64,000 nucleotides of DNA. Origin: Streptomyces cellulosae (GTDB taxonomy: Bacteria > Actinomycetota > Actinomycetes > Streptomycetales > Streptomycetaceae). Under the pieces are notes generated by a model. It did not search any database and was not told where the DNA came from. It saw only the letters and a program-made list of their open reading frames with translations. The translations under genes and the position numbers were made by a program. The stretch lies in the NCBI GenBank assembly GCA_014655195.1, contig BNBH01000005.1, positions 248,334 to 312,333 of the forward strand. Direction: 5' to 3'. Positions 29,772 through 38,478 of this stretch are shown in pieces (the first letter of the stretch is position 1; the number at the start of each line of letters is the position of its first letter).

Positions 29772-30670
29772 GCGCGCTCACCGAGCGGGCCGAGGAGTCC
29801 ACGGCCCACGGGCAGCCGCCCGCCCCCGCCGCGACCGCGGCCGGCTACCGCGCCGGCCGCACCCTGCCGCTGCGCGTCGAGCTGGTCCGCCAGCTCAAGC
29901 GGCGGCGCACCCTCGTCATGGGCGCGGTCCTCGCCCTGCTGCCGTTCGTGCTGGTGACCGCCTTCGCGATCGGCGGCGAGCCCGAGGGCCGCAACTCCCG
30001 CGTGAACCTGATGGACACGGCCACGGCGTCCGGCGCGAACTTCGCCGCCGTCAGCCTCTTCGTGTCGGCCGGCTTCCTGCTGGTCATCCCGGTCGCCCTG
30101 TTCTGCGGGGACACCGTCGCCTCCGAGGCCGGCTGGTCCTCCCTGCGCTACCTGCTCGCCGCGCCCGTCCCCCGGATGCGGCTGCTGTGGTCCAAGCTGG
30201 TCGTCGGACTCGGGCTGAGCCTCGCCGCGATGGTGCTGCTGCCGGTGGTCGCGCTCGCCGTCGGCACCGTCGCCTACGGCTGGGGCCCGCTGCACATCCC
30301 CACCGGCGGCACGCTCGACGCGGGCACCGCCGCCGGGCGGCTCGTGGTGATCGTCGCGTACCTGTTCGTGTCGCAACTGGTCACCGCCGCGCTCGCGTTC
30401 TGGCTGTCCACCCGCACCGACGCCCCGCTGGGCGCGGTCGGCGGCGCCGTCGGCCTGACCATCGTCGGCAACGTCCTGGACGCCGTCACCGCCCTCGGCG
30501 ACTGGCGGCACTTCCTGCCCGCCCACTGGCAGTTCGCCTGGGCGGACGCCGTCCAGCCCGTCCCGGAGTGGTCCGGCATGATCCAGGGCGCGTCGGTGTC
30601 CGTGACGTACGCGCTCGTGCTGTTCGCACTGGCGTTCCGCGGGTTCGCCCGCAAGGACGTGGTGTCCTGA
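29768..30670 (+). CDS. ABC-2-type permease partner
   Basis: 300 residues, ATG overlapping the previous stop. After about 50 polar residues there are six membrane segments (about 52-72, 98-120, 148-172, 192-212, 222-245, 275-295). GDTVASEAGWSSLRYLLAAPVPR is the typical ABC-2 loop that contacts the ATPase. With the fused ATPase it would form a two-gene exporter. Nothing else in the operon suggests the substrate. Confidence 0.92.
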
Positions 30671-30683
30671 CCGCCCAGGGCCG

Positions 30684-30711
30684 CGTGACGCCCACGCGGC
30701 CGACCGGGTGA
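30684..30711 (+). promoter_or_regulatory. Weak BldN-like promoter candidate for the long chaplin
   Basis: CGTGAC (30684-30689), a 16-base spacer, and GGGTGA (30706-30711). From memory the BldN consensus is CGTAAC-N16-CGTTGA, so this is 5/6 and 4/6. The position, 140 bases before the chaplin start, is acceptable. It is weaker than the site at the short chaplin. Confidence 0.35.
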
Positions 30712-30850
30712 ACCTGCGCAACCGATTCCGCGCGGCAGGGTTGGAGAGGGAGACAGGCCACAGGGCAGCCGGGGCCGTGACGCGCGGCCTCGGCCGCCTC
30801 TCTCCATGCCGGGGCCGGCCTCCCGATCTTCAAGCAGGAAGACAACCACA

Positions 30851-31768
30851 TTGCGACAGACCCTGAGCAGGGGAGTGTTCACGGCGGCCGCTGCCGCCAC
30901 GGGCATTCTGTCCCTGTACGGAACCCCCGCCCTCGCCGACTCGTTCGCGGGGGGCGGTGCCGAGGATTCTCCCGGTGTGCTGTCCGGGAACAACGTGCAG
31001 GCGCCGGTCCACGTGCCGGTGAACGCGTGCGGCAACACCGTCACCGGCGTGGGCGCATTCAACAGCGCGTCCGACAACACGTGCGTCAACGAGTCCGGCG
31101 GCCACCACGGTGAGAAGGCCGGCGGCGCGCACGCGTCCGGCGAGGCCAAGGGCTCGCCCGGCGTGCTGTCCGGGAACAACGTGCAGGCGCCCGTCCACGC
31201 CCCCGTGAACGCGTGCGGCAACGACGTCACCATCGGCGGCGGCTTCAACAGCGCCTCCGACAACACCTGCGCCAACGTCTCCGAGGGCTCGCACAGCGAC
31301 AAGAAGTCCTCCGACCGCTCGGCGGACCCCCACCACGAGGCCTCCTCGGGCGGCTCGCACTCCGGGAGCGGCGGGGCCCACGCGGTCGGTGCCGCCAAGG
31401 GCTCGCCCGGCGTGCTGTCCGGCAACCTCATCCAGGCGCCCATCCACGTTCCGGTGAACGCCTGCGGCAACAGCCTGAACCTCGTGGGCCTGTTCAACGA
31501 GGCGAGCGACAACACCTGCGTCAACGTCTCCGGCCACCACGAGGAGAAGGAGCCGGAGAAGACGCCCGAGAAGGACAAGCCCGAGCCGCCCGTCAAGGTG
31601 AAGACGCCTCCGGCCCCCGAGGAGCCGCCGGCCCACACCCCCGACGGCCCGCCGCACCTCGCCGAGACCGGCACCGACGGTCTGATGGCCGCCTCCGCCG
31701 CCGGCGCCGTGCTGCTCACCGGCGGCGCCATGCTGTACCGCCGCGGCCGCGTCGGCGCCCGCCGCTGA
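30851..31768 (+). CDS. Long, sortase-anchored chaplin with three chaplin domains
   Basis: 305 residues from TTG 30851, chosen because AGGAAG ends 9 bases upstream and a normal signal peptide (about 1-29, ending TPALA) follows. Three chaplin repeats lie at about 40-80, 102-142 and 184-225, each with SPGVLSGN, (V/I)NACGN and SDNTC(V/A)N, giving one cysteine pair per domain. Histidine/serine-rich linkers separate them. A charged proline-rich stretch leads to LAETG (270-274), a hydrophobic segment and RRGRVGARR. Chaplins coat aerial hyphae; long ones are fixed to peptidoglycan by sortase. Known long chaplins such as ChpA-C usually have two domains. An ATG at 30806 would add 15 residues but spoil the signal peptide. 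Confidence 0.92.
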   Translation: MRQTLSRGVFTAAAAATGILSLYGTPALADSFAGGGAEDSPGVLSGNNVQAPVHVPVNACGNTVTGVGAFNSASDNTCVNESGGHHGEKAGGAHASGEAKGSPGVLSGNNVQAPVHAPVNACGNDVTIGGGFNSASDNTCANVSEGSHSDKKSSDRSADPHHEASSGGSHSGSGGAHAVGAAKGSPGVLSGNLIQAPIHVPVNACGNSLNLVGLFNEASDNTCVNVSGHHEEKEPEKTPEKDKPEPPVKVKTPPAPEEPPAHTPDGPPHLAETGTDGLMAASAAGAVLLTGGAMLYRRGRVGARR

Positions 31769-31822
31769 CGGCCCCGCGGACGCCGGGCCCACCCCACCCG
31801 GCGTCCGCGCCCCCGGCACGGA

Positions 31823-31854
31823 ACGTCCCCCGGACCACCCGGTCCGGGGGACGT
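31823..31854. terminator. Bidirectional terminator after the long chaplin
   Basis: ACGTCCCCCGGACC (31823-31836) pairs perfectly with 31841-31854 around an ACCC loop. It separates the chaplin (stop 31768) from the convergent FAD-oxidoreductase gene (stop 31871). Confidence 0.88.
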
Positions 31855-31870
31855 CTCGTCGTACGGCCCG

Positions 31871-33139
31871 TCAGCCGCGCACCGGAGCCGGCGTGCCGCC
31901 GCGGCCCGGGCCCGCGGGCACCGGCACCGAGCCGCGCACCGGGGCCGCCCTCAGCCGCCTGCGCACCCCCTGCACCAGCGTCGACGCCGTGAACGTCGCG
32001 CCGTGCACGAACCGCATCGCAGGACCGAACCCGGACGCCGTCACCAGACCCGCCAGGAACAGCCCCGGGTACGACGACTCGAAGCCCCGGTCCAGCACCG
32101 GCGACCCGCCTGGCAGCGCCGTCATCGCGCCCCGCAGCTCCGCCGACAGCAGCCCCAGCCGGTCACGGTGCGCCTTGAACCCGGTGGCGGCGATGACGTG
32201 CTCCGTCTCCATCGTGCGCCGCGCGCCCGACAGGTCCACCAACTCGAGCCGCAGCCCGCCCGGCACCGCGGCCGCCGCCGTCACCTCGTGCCCCGGCAGC
32301 AGGTCCACCGCGCGCTCCACCCTCTCCCGCACCCACCAGGCGCCCGCGGGACCCAGCGCCGTCGCCGCGATCCGCGTCCGCGTCGCCTCCGGCAGCCGCC
32401 GGTACAGCCCAGGCCGCTCCGCGTAGAACCAGTTCCGCCAGCCCGGACCCAGACCGCTGTGCGGCGAGCGCAGCGACTGCCACCACGGCCGCTCCCACGG
32501 CGGCGGCACGTCGTTCCAGTGCAGCCGCTCCGCCCGCGCCAGCACCCGCACCCGCGTGCCCTGCTCGGCGAGAAGCGCCGCCGTCTCCAGCGCCGCCTGC
32601 CCGCCGCCGATCACGGTGACGTCCTTGCCCTGGAAGGCGCCCAGGTCGCTGTGGTGGCTGCTGTGCGTCACCAGCGTCGGGTGCAGACCGCGCAGCGCCG
32701 ACGGAACCTCGATGAACGGCATCACGCCCACCGCGAGCGCCACCGTCCGCGCGTGCAGCACCTCCCCGTCCTCGGCGACCGCGCAGAAGCCCTCGGGTCC
32801 CGACGACACCCGCGCGATCATCCGCTCGTCCACGTCCGGCACGGCGTTGCGCGCGAACCACAGCCCGTACGAGGCGAAGTCCTCCACCGGGATGGGGTGC
32901 GCGTGACGGGCGGTCAGGCCCCGCTCGGCGCAGTACGCGTCGAGCCGCCAGCGTCCCGCGGGGTCGGACAGGTTGGACGCCCACGGCTCCGACTTCAGGA
33001 ACATCCCGGCCGGCATGTGGTCCCGCCAGGACGCCATGGGCCGGCCGAAGACACGCAGGTTCAGTCCGGCGGCCGCCGCGTGCGACGCGATCGACAGACC
33101 GTACGGACCCGCGCCCACCACCAGAAGGTCGTACATCAT
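31871..33139 (-). CDS. FAD/NAD(P)-binding oxidoreductase (monooxygenase-like)
   Basis: 422 residues. FAD motif VVGAGPYGLSI (about 7-17), a second dinucleotide motif VIGGGQAALE in the middle and ATGF (in VIAATGFKAHR) near the end: the layout of flavin monooxygenases and lysine N-hydroxylase-like enzymes. The substrate is unknown. The ATG at 33139 shares its first base with the stop of the ATP-grasp gene, so the two are coupled. The paired ATP-grasp ligase suggests that both modify one small molecule or a sugar-linked group. Confidence 0.88.
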   Translation of the reverse strand: MMYDLLVVGAGPYGLSIASHAAAAGLNLRVFGRPMASWRDHMPAGMFLKSEPWASNLSDPAGRWRLDAYCAERGLTARHAHPIPVEDFASYGLWFARNAVPDVDERMIARVSSGPEGFCAVAEDGEVLHARTVALAVGVMPFIEVPSALRGLHPTLVTHSSHHSDLGAFQGKDVTVIGGGQAALETAALLAEQGTRVRVLARAERLHWNDVPPPWERPWWQSLRSPHSGLGPGWRNWFYAERPGLYRRLPEATRTRIAATALGPAGAWWVRERVERAVDLLPGHEVTAAAAVPGGLRLELVDLSGARRTMETEHVIAATGFKAHRDRLGLLSAELRGAMTALPGGSPVLDRGFESSYPGLFLAGLVTASGFGPAMRFVHGATFTASTLVQGVRRRLRAAPVRGSVPVPAGPGRGGTPAPVRG

Positions 33140-34395
33140 CAGCTGCTCGCTTTCTCGTTGTCGGTCGTCAGGGAGGGCGTGTTCGCCCGGGGAGCCGGGC
33201 GCTGCGCCGGGACCTCGGCCGCGGCGCCCAGCCGCCGGCGCAGCCGGCCGGACACATGACGGGCCCACAGGGCCCACATCGCGAGGCCCGGGGCGCGGTC
33301 GTCGCCCGCCCACCAGGCCAGTTCGCGGCCGCCGGGCGCGGGACGCAGCGTGGCGAGGGGCGCGTAGTTCTCCACCACGAACGCCCTGCCGGTCACCGGA
33401 TCGCCGTCCGGCAGGTCACGCCCCGTCAGGTCCGCGTGCAGCGCCCGTACGACGTCCAGTCCGGCGCTGTCGGTGAACAGCCGGAACTGGGCGCCGGGGC
33501 GCGGGTTGAAGTCGAGGAGGTGGTAGCGGCCGGTGGCGCCGCAGCGGCGGAAATCCAGGTCGAAGATGCCGCGGTAGCCCAGCTCGCCGGTGATCCGCTC
33601 GGCGAGCGCGATCACCTCCGAGTTGGGCGTCCAGCGGCCCACCGCGGTCAGTCCCGCGCCGCGCGGCCAGGACAGGTGCTTGCTGCCCGGCCCGCCCGCG
33701 CGCACGGTGCCCGTGCGGTCGGCGTAGCCGTGGAAGAACCAGTCCCGGTCGGTGCCGGGCGGAAGGTACGTCTGGAGCAGCAGCGGACTGCCCGCCTCCG
33801 CGGTGCGCGCGTGAAGCTCCCGCGCCTCGCGGGCGGTGTGCAGCACCTGGGTGCTGCGCAGCCCGGAGCCCGCGGGGAGCAGCCAGGGGCGGCTCCACTT
33901 GGCGACCACCGGCAGCCCGAGCCGCAGCGCGTCCTCCGCGGCCTGCGCCGGGGTGTCCGGGACCTCCGTGCGCGGGTGCGGCACGCCCACCGCGGCGCAC
34001 ACGACGGCCAGTCCGGCCTTGTCCGCGACGCGTTCGGGCAGCGCGGACGGCATCACCGGCAGCAGGTAGGAGCCGGTGAGCTCCTCGCGCAGCCGGGCCG
34101 TGGCGATCGCGGTGGCGTCGTCCATCGGCACCAGCACGGCCGGACGGCCCACCTGGGCGGCGACCCGGCGCAGCACGGCGAGGATCTCGTCGGCGGACGC
34201 GTCCGGGGGCGGCGGGGCATGGAGCCGGCGCACAAAGCGCGAACGGGCCACGGGACTTCCCGTGCAGTCGGCGACGACATGCACGTCCACCCCTGCCCGG
34301 CCGAGCGACCGGACGGCGCCCAGGGTGCCGTGATGAAAGGGATTCCGGTCGATCCGCAGAACAACCGCGGGGACCCGGGTGTCAAGCAAGGACAC
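33139..34395 (-). CDS. ATP-grasp carboxylate-amine ligase-like protein
   Basis: 418 residues, start GTG 34395. Pre-ATP-grasp region (VVLRIDRNPFHHGTLGAVRSLGRAGV), then the ATP-grasp fold with GLPVVAKWSRPW and, at the metal site, YRGIFDLDFRRCG and YHLLDFNPRPGAQF (D/N/R). Members join a carboxylate to an amine or other nucleophile through an acylphosphate. Its location beside the polysaccharide cluster suggests decoration of a sugar or lipid-linked unit, or a separate metabolite; I cannot decide. Confidence 0.85.
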   Translation of the reverse strand: MSLLDTRVPAVVLRIDRNPFHHGTLGAVRSLGRAGVDVHVVADCTGSPVARSRFVRRLHAPPPPDASADEILAVLRRVAAQVGRPAVLVPMDDATAIATARLREELTGSYLLPVMPSALPERVADKAGLAVVCAAVGVPHPRTEVPDTPAQAAEDALRLGLPVVAKWSRPWLLPAGSGLRSTQVLHTAREARELHARTAEAGSPLLLQTYLPPGTDRDWFFHGYADRTGTVRAGGPGSKHLSWPRGAGLTAVGRWTPNSEVIALAERITGELGYRGIFDLDFRRCGATGRYHLLDFNPRPGAQFRLFTDSAGLDVVRALHADLTGRDLPDGDPVTGRAFVVENYAPLATLRPAPGGRELAWWAGDDRAPGLAMWALWARHVSGRLRRRLGAAAEVPAQRPAPRANTPSLTTDNEKASS

Positions 34396-34460
34396 GCATT
34401 CTCACTTTCTCCTGGCGCCGTCTCACCCACACGGGCGAGAACGGCACTCGAAAGCCGCAT

Positions 34461-34477
34461 CGACAGTGGCACTGTCG
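34461..34477. promoter_or_regulatory. Inverted repeat in the divergent ATP-grasp/GH26 promoter
   Basis: CGACAGT (34461-34467) and ACTGTCG (34471-34477) with a 3-base centre, a perfect dyad in a 169-base AT-richer gap between two divergent genes. It may be an operator for both. The regulator is unknown. Confidence 0.5.
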
Positions 34478-34564
34478 TATTTCGTATGGCTGACTTCATA
34501 TGACTGTTCGTCAACAGCGAGGCATCAGGCAGCAGGCGGACGCGAGCGAGAAGAGGAGCAGCCA

Positions 34565-35884
34565 ATGGCCCCACAGCACAGGCGGGTCCGGGCCCGCGCC
34601 CTGGCCGTGGGCGCGGCGGCGGTCGCCGTGTCGGCGGCCCTGGCGGCGGGCCCGGCGGCCGGCGCGGCGCCCATGCACGACGCCGGGGCCGCGCTGCCGG
34701 GCCCCACCGGGCGCCCCACGCCGGCCGCCGGAGCCCCGCCCGCGCCGGGCGCCGAGCCCGCCGCGTCGGCGTTCCCCACACCCGACGTCGACATCCCCGC
34801 CGTGTCCGTGCCCGAGCTGCCCTCCGTCGCGGAGCTGCGGCCGCCGTCCGTGCCCGCCGCGAAGGGCGTGCCCCCGTTCGGCGCGTTCCTCGCCTCCGAC
34901 GCGCGCGGCGTGGAGCGGATGGAGCAGCTCAGCCGCTGGCTCGGCGGCGCCGAACTGCGCGTGGGCCACACCTATCTGCCCGGCAACCACTGGCGGGACA
35001 TCGAGGGCGACGTCGGCTTCCTCGAGGACTGGGCGCGCTGGCGCAACGCCGACGCCAAGCGGATGCTCGTCCTCAACGTCCCGCTCCAGGAGCGCAACGA
35101 GGCGGGCGTGCCCGACGGGGAGGTCCGCGAGCTGCTGCGGCGGGGCGCGGCCGGCGAGTTCGACCACCACTTCCGCGTCCTCGCCGAACGCCTCGTCGAG
35201 CTGGAGATCCCCGACACCATCCTGGTGCTCGGCTGGGAGATGAACGGCATCACCTACACCCACCGCTGCGGACCCGACCCGGAGAACTGGAAGAAGTACT
35301 GGAACCGCATCGTCACCACGATGCGTTCCGTCCCCGGCCAGGAATTCCGGTTCGAGTTCACGCCCAACCGCGGCCGCGACGCCGTGCCGTGGACGCAGTG
35401 CTATCCCGGCGACGACACCGTCGACATCATCGGAATGGACTCCTACGACCAGCCGCGCGGAATGTCCTTCGACGAACAGGTGAAGGAACCGTACGGACTC
35501 CAGGCGCACGTCGATTTCGCCAAGGCGCACAAGAAGCCCATCGCCTATCCGGAGTGGGGGCTTTTCCGCAACGGCGACAATCCCGAGTACATGCGCCGCA
35601 TGCTCAACTGGATGCAGCAGCACCGGCCGCTCTACCACACGGTCACCGACTACTGCCCGCACGGCGTCTGGCAGTGCGACGACAACCCGGACGCCTCCCG
35701 CGTCTTCCGCAACGCCCTCTACGGCCGCACGCCCGAGGACCCGCAGACCCCGGCGCCCACCGAGCCGCCCACGGGACCGCAGCTGCCGGACCACTGCATG
35801 CCGCTGGACCTCGGACGCTGGGTGGAGCACTGGCTCGGCGGGAAGCTGTGCCTGCGGCTCGACTGGTGGTCGCGCACCGGGTGA
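34565..35884 (+). CDS. Secreted GH26-like glycoside hydrolase
   Basis: 439 residues. Signal peptide about 1-36 (RRVRARALAVGAAAVAVSA), then a proline/alanine-rich linker to about 100. The catalytic domain has VLGWEMNG with Glu225 as likely acid/base and AYPEWG with Glu330 as likely nucleophile, the spacing and motifs of GH26 beta-mannanases and related clan-A enzymes. The C-terminus adds a cysteine-containing stretch (PDHCMPLDLGRWVEHW). ATG 34565 has a GAGGAG SD. It is the only right-facing gene in the exopolysaccharide block and could trim or release the polymer made next door. Confidence 0.85.
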   Translation: MAPQHRRVRARALAVGAAAVAVSAALAAGPAAGAAPMHDAGAALPGPTGRPTPAAGAPPAPGAEPAASAFPTPDVDIPAVSVPELPSVAELRPPSVPAAKGVPPFGAFLASDARGVERMEQLSRWLGGAELRVGHTYLPGNHWRDIEGDVGFLEDWARWRNADAKRMLVLNVPLQERNEAGVPDGEVRELLRRGAAGEFDHHFRVLAERLVELEIPDTILVLGWEMNGITYTHRCGPDPENWKKYWNRIVTTMRSVPGQEFRFEFTPNRGRDAVPWTQCYPGDDTVDIIGMDSYDQPRGMSFDEQVKEPYGLQAHVDFAKAHKKPIAYPEWGLFRNGDNPEYMRRMLNWMQQHRPLYHTVTDYCPHGVWQCDDNPDASRVFRNALYGRTPEDPQTPAPTEPPTGPQLPDHCMPLDLGRWVEHWLGGKLCLRLDWWSRTG

Positions 35885-35910
35885 CGCCGGGACCGTCCGG
35901 CCCACCGCCG

Positions 35911-36558
35911 TCACCGCGGCACGTCGGCGGCGGAGGCCGGGCCGGGCACGGAGGCGCTGGGCGCGGGCTGCCCGTCGCGGCCGCGGCGGGGCCGGGCCAG
36001 CAGCGCCAGACCGCCGAGCAGCCCGCCCGCGCTCGCCCCGACCAGGGCGGTCACCGCGGGCGACGCGGAGGCGGGCGCGGACGGCTTCACCGCGCGGGAG
36101 AACTGCACCAGGCGCACCCGGGTGCTGTCCTTGGTGTCCTCCGCGTGCCGGGTCAGCGCCCGCGCCACCGCGTTCGCCATGTCGACCGCCGTCCCGGGCT
36201 TCTCCGACGTGGCGGTGACGGACACCATCGGCGCGTCCGGCGAGGTCGCCGTGCGCACGCCGTCCCGCAGGGTGCGCACCGGGACCCCGGCCCACACCTG
36301 CGCGTCGCCGAGCACCGCGAGCTGGGTGGCCACCCGCCCGTAGGCCTGCGCGAAGCCGCGCGCGGACTCCGGGGTGGCCTGGTCGGTGGGGACGGCCACG
36401 ACGTAACTGGTGGCCGTGTACTCGGCCGGGCTGACAAGGCCGTACACGCCGCCGGACAGACCGCCGAGCAGCGTGCCCGCCACCAGCGCGGACCAGGCAG
36501 GCAGCCTTCTGACGCGGTCCAGGGACGGCAGACGCAGACGGGTCGGAGTGTCGGTCAT
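35911..36558 (-). CDS. Wzz-like chain-length/polysaccharide co-polymerase protein
   Basis: 215 residues with membrane segments at about 22-42 and 168-190, the Wzz topology with an extracytoplasmic loop in between. The loop has VSVTATSEKPGTAVDMANAVARAL, as in Wzz/capsular proteins. No tyrosine kinase domain. It may set polymer length or link polymerisation to export. The ATG overlaps the GT4 stop by 4 bases; last gene of the leftward operon. Confidence 0.82.
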   Translation of the reverse strand: MTDTPTRLRLPSLDRVRRLPAWSALVAGTLLGGLSGGVYGLVSPAEYTATSYVVAVPTDQATPESARGFAQAYGRVATQLAVLGDAQVWAGVPVRTLRDGVRTATSPDAPMVSVTATSEKPGTAVDMANAVARALTRHAEDTKDSTRVRLVQFSRAVKPSAPASASPAVTALVGASAGGLLGGLALLARPRRGRDGQPAPSASVPGPASAADVPR

Positions 36559-37709
36559 GAGGACGGTGCTTCCTTGACGTGGAGGGAGGGGGAGGGGCCG
36601 GCCACGGCGGCCGCGTACACGTCCATGAGGCGGGCCGAGCTGCGGGTGATGCTGTAGTGCCGGGCGGCCTCGGCGGCCGTGCGCGGGGCCGGGCCCGCCG
36701 CGCGGACCTCGGCGATCGCCCGGGCGTACTCCTCCGGGCCGCCGCGCACCCGCCGCGCGCCGGCCGAGGCGTCCGGCGGCAGGTCCTCGATCGCCGGGCA
36801 CGACCCGTGCAGCACGGGCAGCCCGGCGGCCAGGGCCTCCACGGCCGCCAGGCCGAACGCCTCCTCCGTGGACGGGGAGGCGAACAGGTCCATCGCCGAG
36901 GTGAGCGAGGGCAGGTCGGGGCCGGGGGAGCCGTCGGGCACGGCGGGCCGCTCCCCGGTGAACAGCACCCGCCCCGACACCCCGGCCTCGTGGGCGGTGC
37001 GGCGCAGCACGTGCTCCTCGGGGCCGCCGCCCACCAGCAGCAGCCAGCAGTCCTCCGGCAGCAGGGCCAGCGCCCGCACCAGCACGTCGAACCGCTTGCC
37101 GGGGGCGAGCCGGCCCACCCCGCCGACGACGAACGCGCCGTCCGGCAGCCCGAGCCGCCTGCGGGTGCGCTCCCGCCGCTCGAGGTCGAAGCGGAAGCGG
37201 TCCAGCTCGATGCCGTTCGGCACCACCTCGATCCGCGGAGCGGGCACCCCCCACCGCTTCAGCCGGTCCGCCACCGTCGGGGAGACGGCGACCGTCGCCG
37301 AGCCGAGCCGTTCGCTCGCCAGGTACAGCGCCCGCACGCCCTGCGTGAGCGCGCGGCCCTCCATCTGGGAGTCGCCCAGCGAGTGCTCGGTCGCCACGAC
37401 CGCCCGCACCCCCGCCATCCGGGCGGCCGGCCTGCCGTACACGCAGGCCCGGTAGAGGTGGGTGTGGACCAGGTCGTAGCCGCCGGAGCGGATCACGCGG
37501 ACCAGGCGCGGCAGCACGCCCACGTCGCGGTTGCCCGCCATGCCCAGGTGCAGCACCCGCACCCCGTCGGCGCGCAGGCCCTCGGCGACCGGGCCCGGGT
37601 TGGTGAGCGTCACCACGTCGCAGTCGACGGGCAGATGCCGCAGGAGCAGCCGCAGCTGCTGTTCGGCGCCGCCCACGCCGAGGCCGGTGATGATGTGCAG
37701 CGCCCTCAT
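36555..37709 (-). CDS. GT4 glycosyltransferase
   Basis: 384 residues, GT-B fold. N-terminal donor/acceptor loop GLGVGGAEQQLRLLLRHL, HTHLYRACVYGR in the middle, and the C-terminal nucleotide-sugar motif FASPSTEEAFGLAAVEALAAGLPV with the E-x7-E pattern (about 277-300). It transfers a hexose within the lipid-linked repeat. Specificity unknown. Coupled to the Wzz-like gene; one base separates it from the deacetylase. Confidence 0.92.
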   Translation of the reverse strand: MRALHIITGLGVGGAEQQLRLLLRHLPVDCDVVTLTNPGPVAEGLRADGVRVLHLGMAGNRDVGVLPRLVRVIRSGGYDLVHTHLYRACVYGRPAARMAGVRAVVATEHSLGDSQMEGRALTQGVRALYLASERLGSATVAVSPTVADRLKRWGVPAPRIEVVPNGIELDRFRFDLERRERTRRRLGLPDGAFVVGGVGRLAPGKRFDVLVRALALLPEDCWLLLVGGGPEEHVLRRTAHEAGVSGRVLFTGERPAVPDGSPGPDLPSLTSAMDLFASPSTEEAFGLAAVEALAAGLPVLHGSCPAIEDLPPDASAGARRVRGGPEEYARAIAEVRAAGPAPRTAAEAARHYSITRSSARLMDVYAAAVAGPSPSLHVKEAPSS

Positions 37710-37710
37710 C

Positions 37711-38478
37711 TCAGACGCCCTCCACCGGACGGCGGCGCCAGCGGTGCAGCCGCAGCTTCAGGTGCAGCCGCCACGCCGTGTCGTTCTGCCCGACGTGCGC
37801 CCGCGGCAGGGCGTGCGGGCCGGTCAGCGGGCCCGGGTCGATGGCGCAGGCGTACCGGTAACCGGCCTTCCGCACGGCCTCGACGGCGCGCGCGTCGACC
37901 GTGCCGTACGGGTAGCAGAAGCCGTCCACGGGGGCGCCGGTCAGCTCGGCGAGTTGGGCGCGGCTCCTCGTCACCTCGGCGGCCAGCAGCGTGTCGTCGG
38001 CGCGGGTCAGGTCGACGTGGGTCAGCCCGTGCGAGCCGATCTCCACGCCCTCCCCGATGGCGCGCCGGATGCCGTCCGCGTCCAGCAGCGGCTTACGCGG
38101 GCCCAGCGGGTCCCAGGCGTTGTCGCCGCCGAGCCGCCCCGGCAGCACGAACAGGGTCGCGCCGAACCGGAACCGACGCAGCAGCGGCAGCGCGCCGGTC
38201 AGGAAGTCGGTGTAACCGTCGTCGAAGGTCAGGCCGACCAGGTCACGGCCCTCGCCGCGGGCGCGCGCGTCCAGCAGCTCCGCCACGGACACGCCCCGCA
38301 GCCCGCGCCGGCGCAGCCAGGTCAGCTGGTGCTCGAGCCGGTCCGGGGTGACGGTGATGCGGTACGGGTCGTCGGAGCAGTCGCCCACCGAGTGGTACAT
38401 CGCCACCCAGGGCACGGGCGCCGGACGGCGCGCCGCGGGGGTCCGGTCGGCGAGCGGGGATTCAACGGGTGCGGCCAT
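37711..38478 (-). CDS. Polysaccharide deacetylase (CE4)
   Basis: 255 residues. NodB-type motifs: TFDDGYTDF (motif 1, Asp-Asp), SHGLTHVDL (metal His-x3-His), CYPYGTVD (motif 3). It removes N- or O-acetyl groups from a polysaccharide. No clear signal peptide from ATG 38478, so it may act on the cytoplasmic side or use an unconventional route. The start lies 17 bases inside the flippase gene. Confidence 0.9.
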   Translation of the reverse strand: MAAPVESPLADRTPAARRPAPVPWVAMYHSVGDCSDDPYRITVTPDRLEHQLTWLRRRGLRGVSVAELLDARARGEGRDLVGLTFDDGYTDFLTGALPLLRRFRFGATLFVLPGRLGGDNAWDPLGPRKPLLDADGIRRAIGEGVEIGSHGLTHVDLTRADDTLLAAEVTRSRAQLAELTGAPVDGFCYPYGTVDARAVEAVRKAGYRYACAIDPGPLTGPHALPRAHVGQNDTAWRLHLKLRLHRWRRRPVEGV

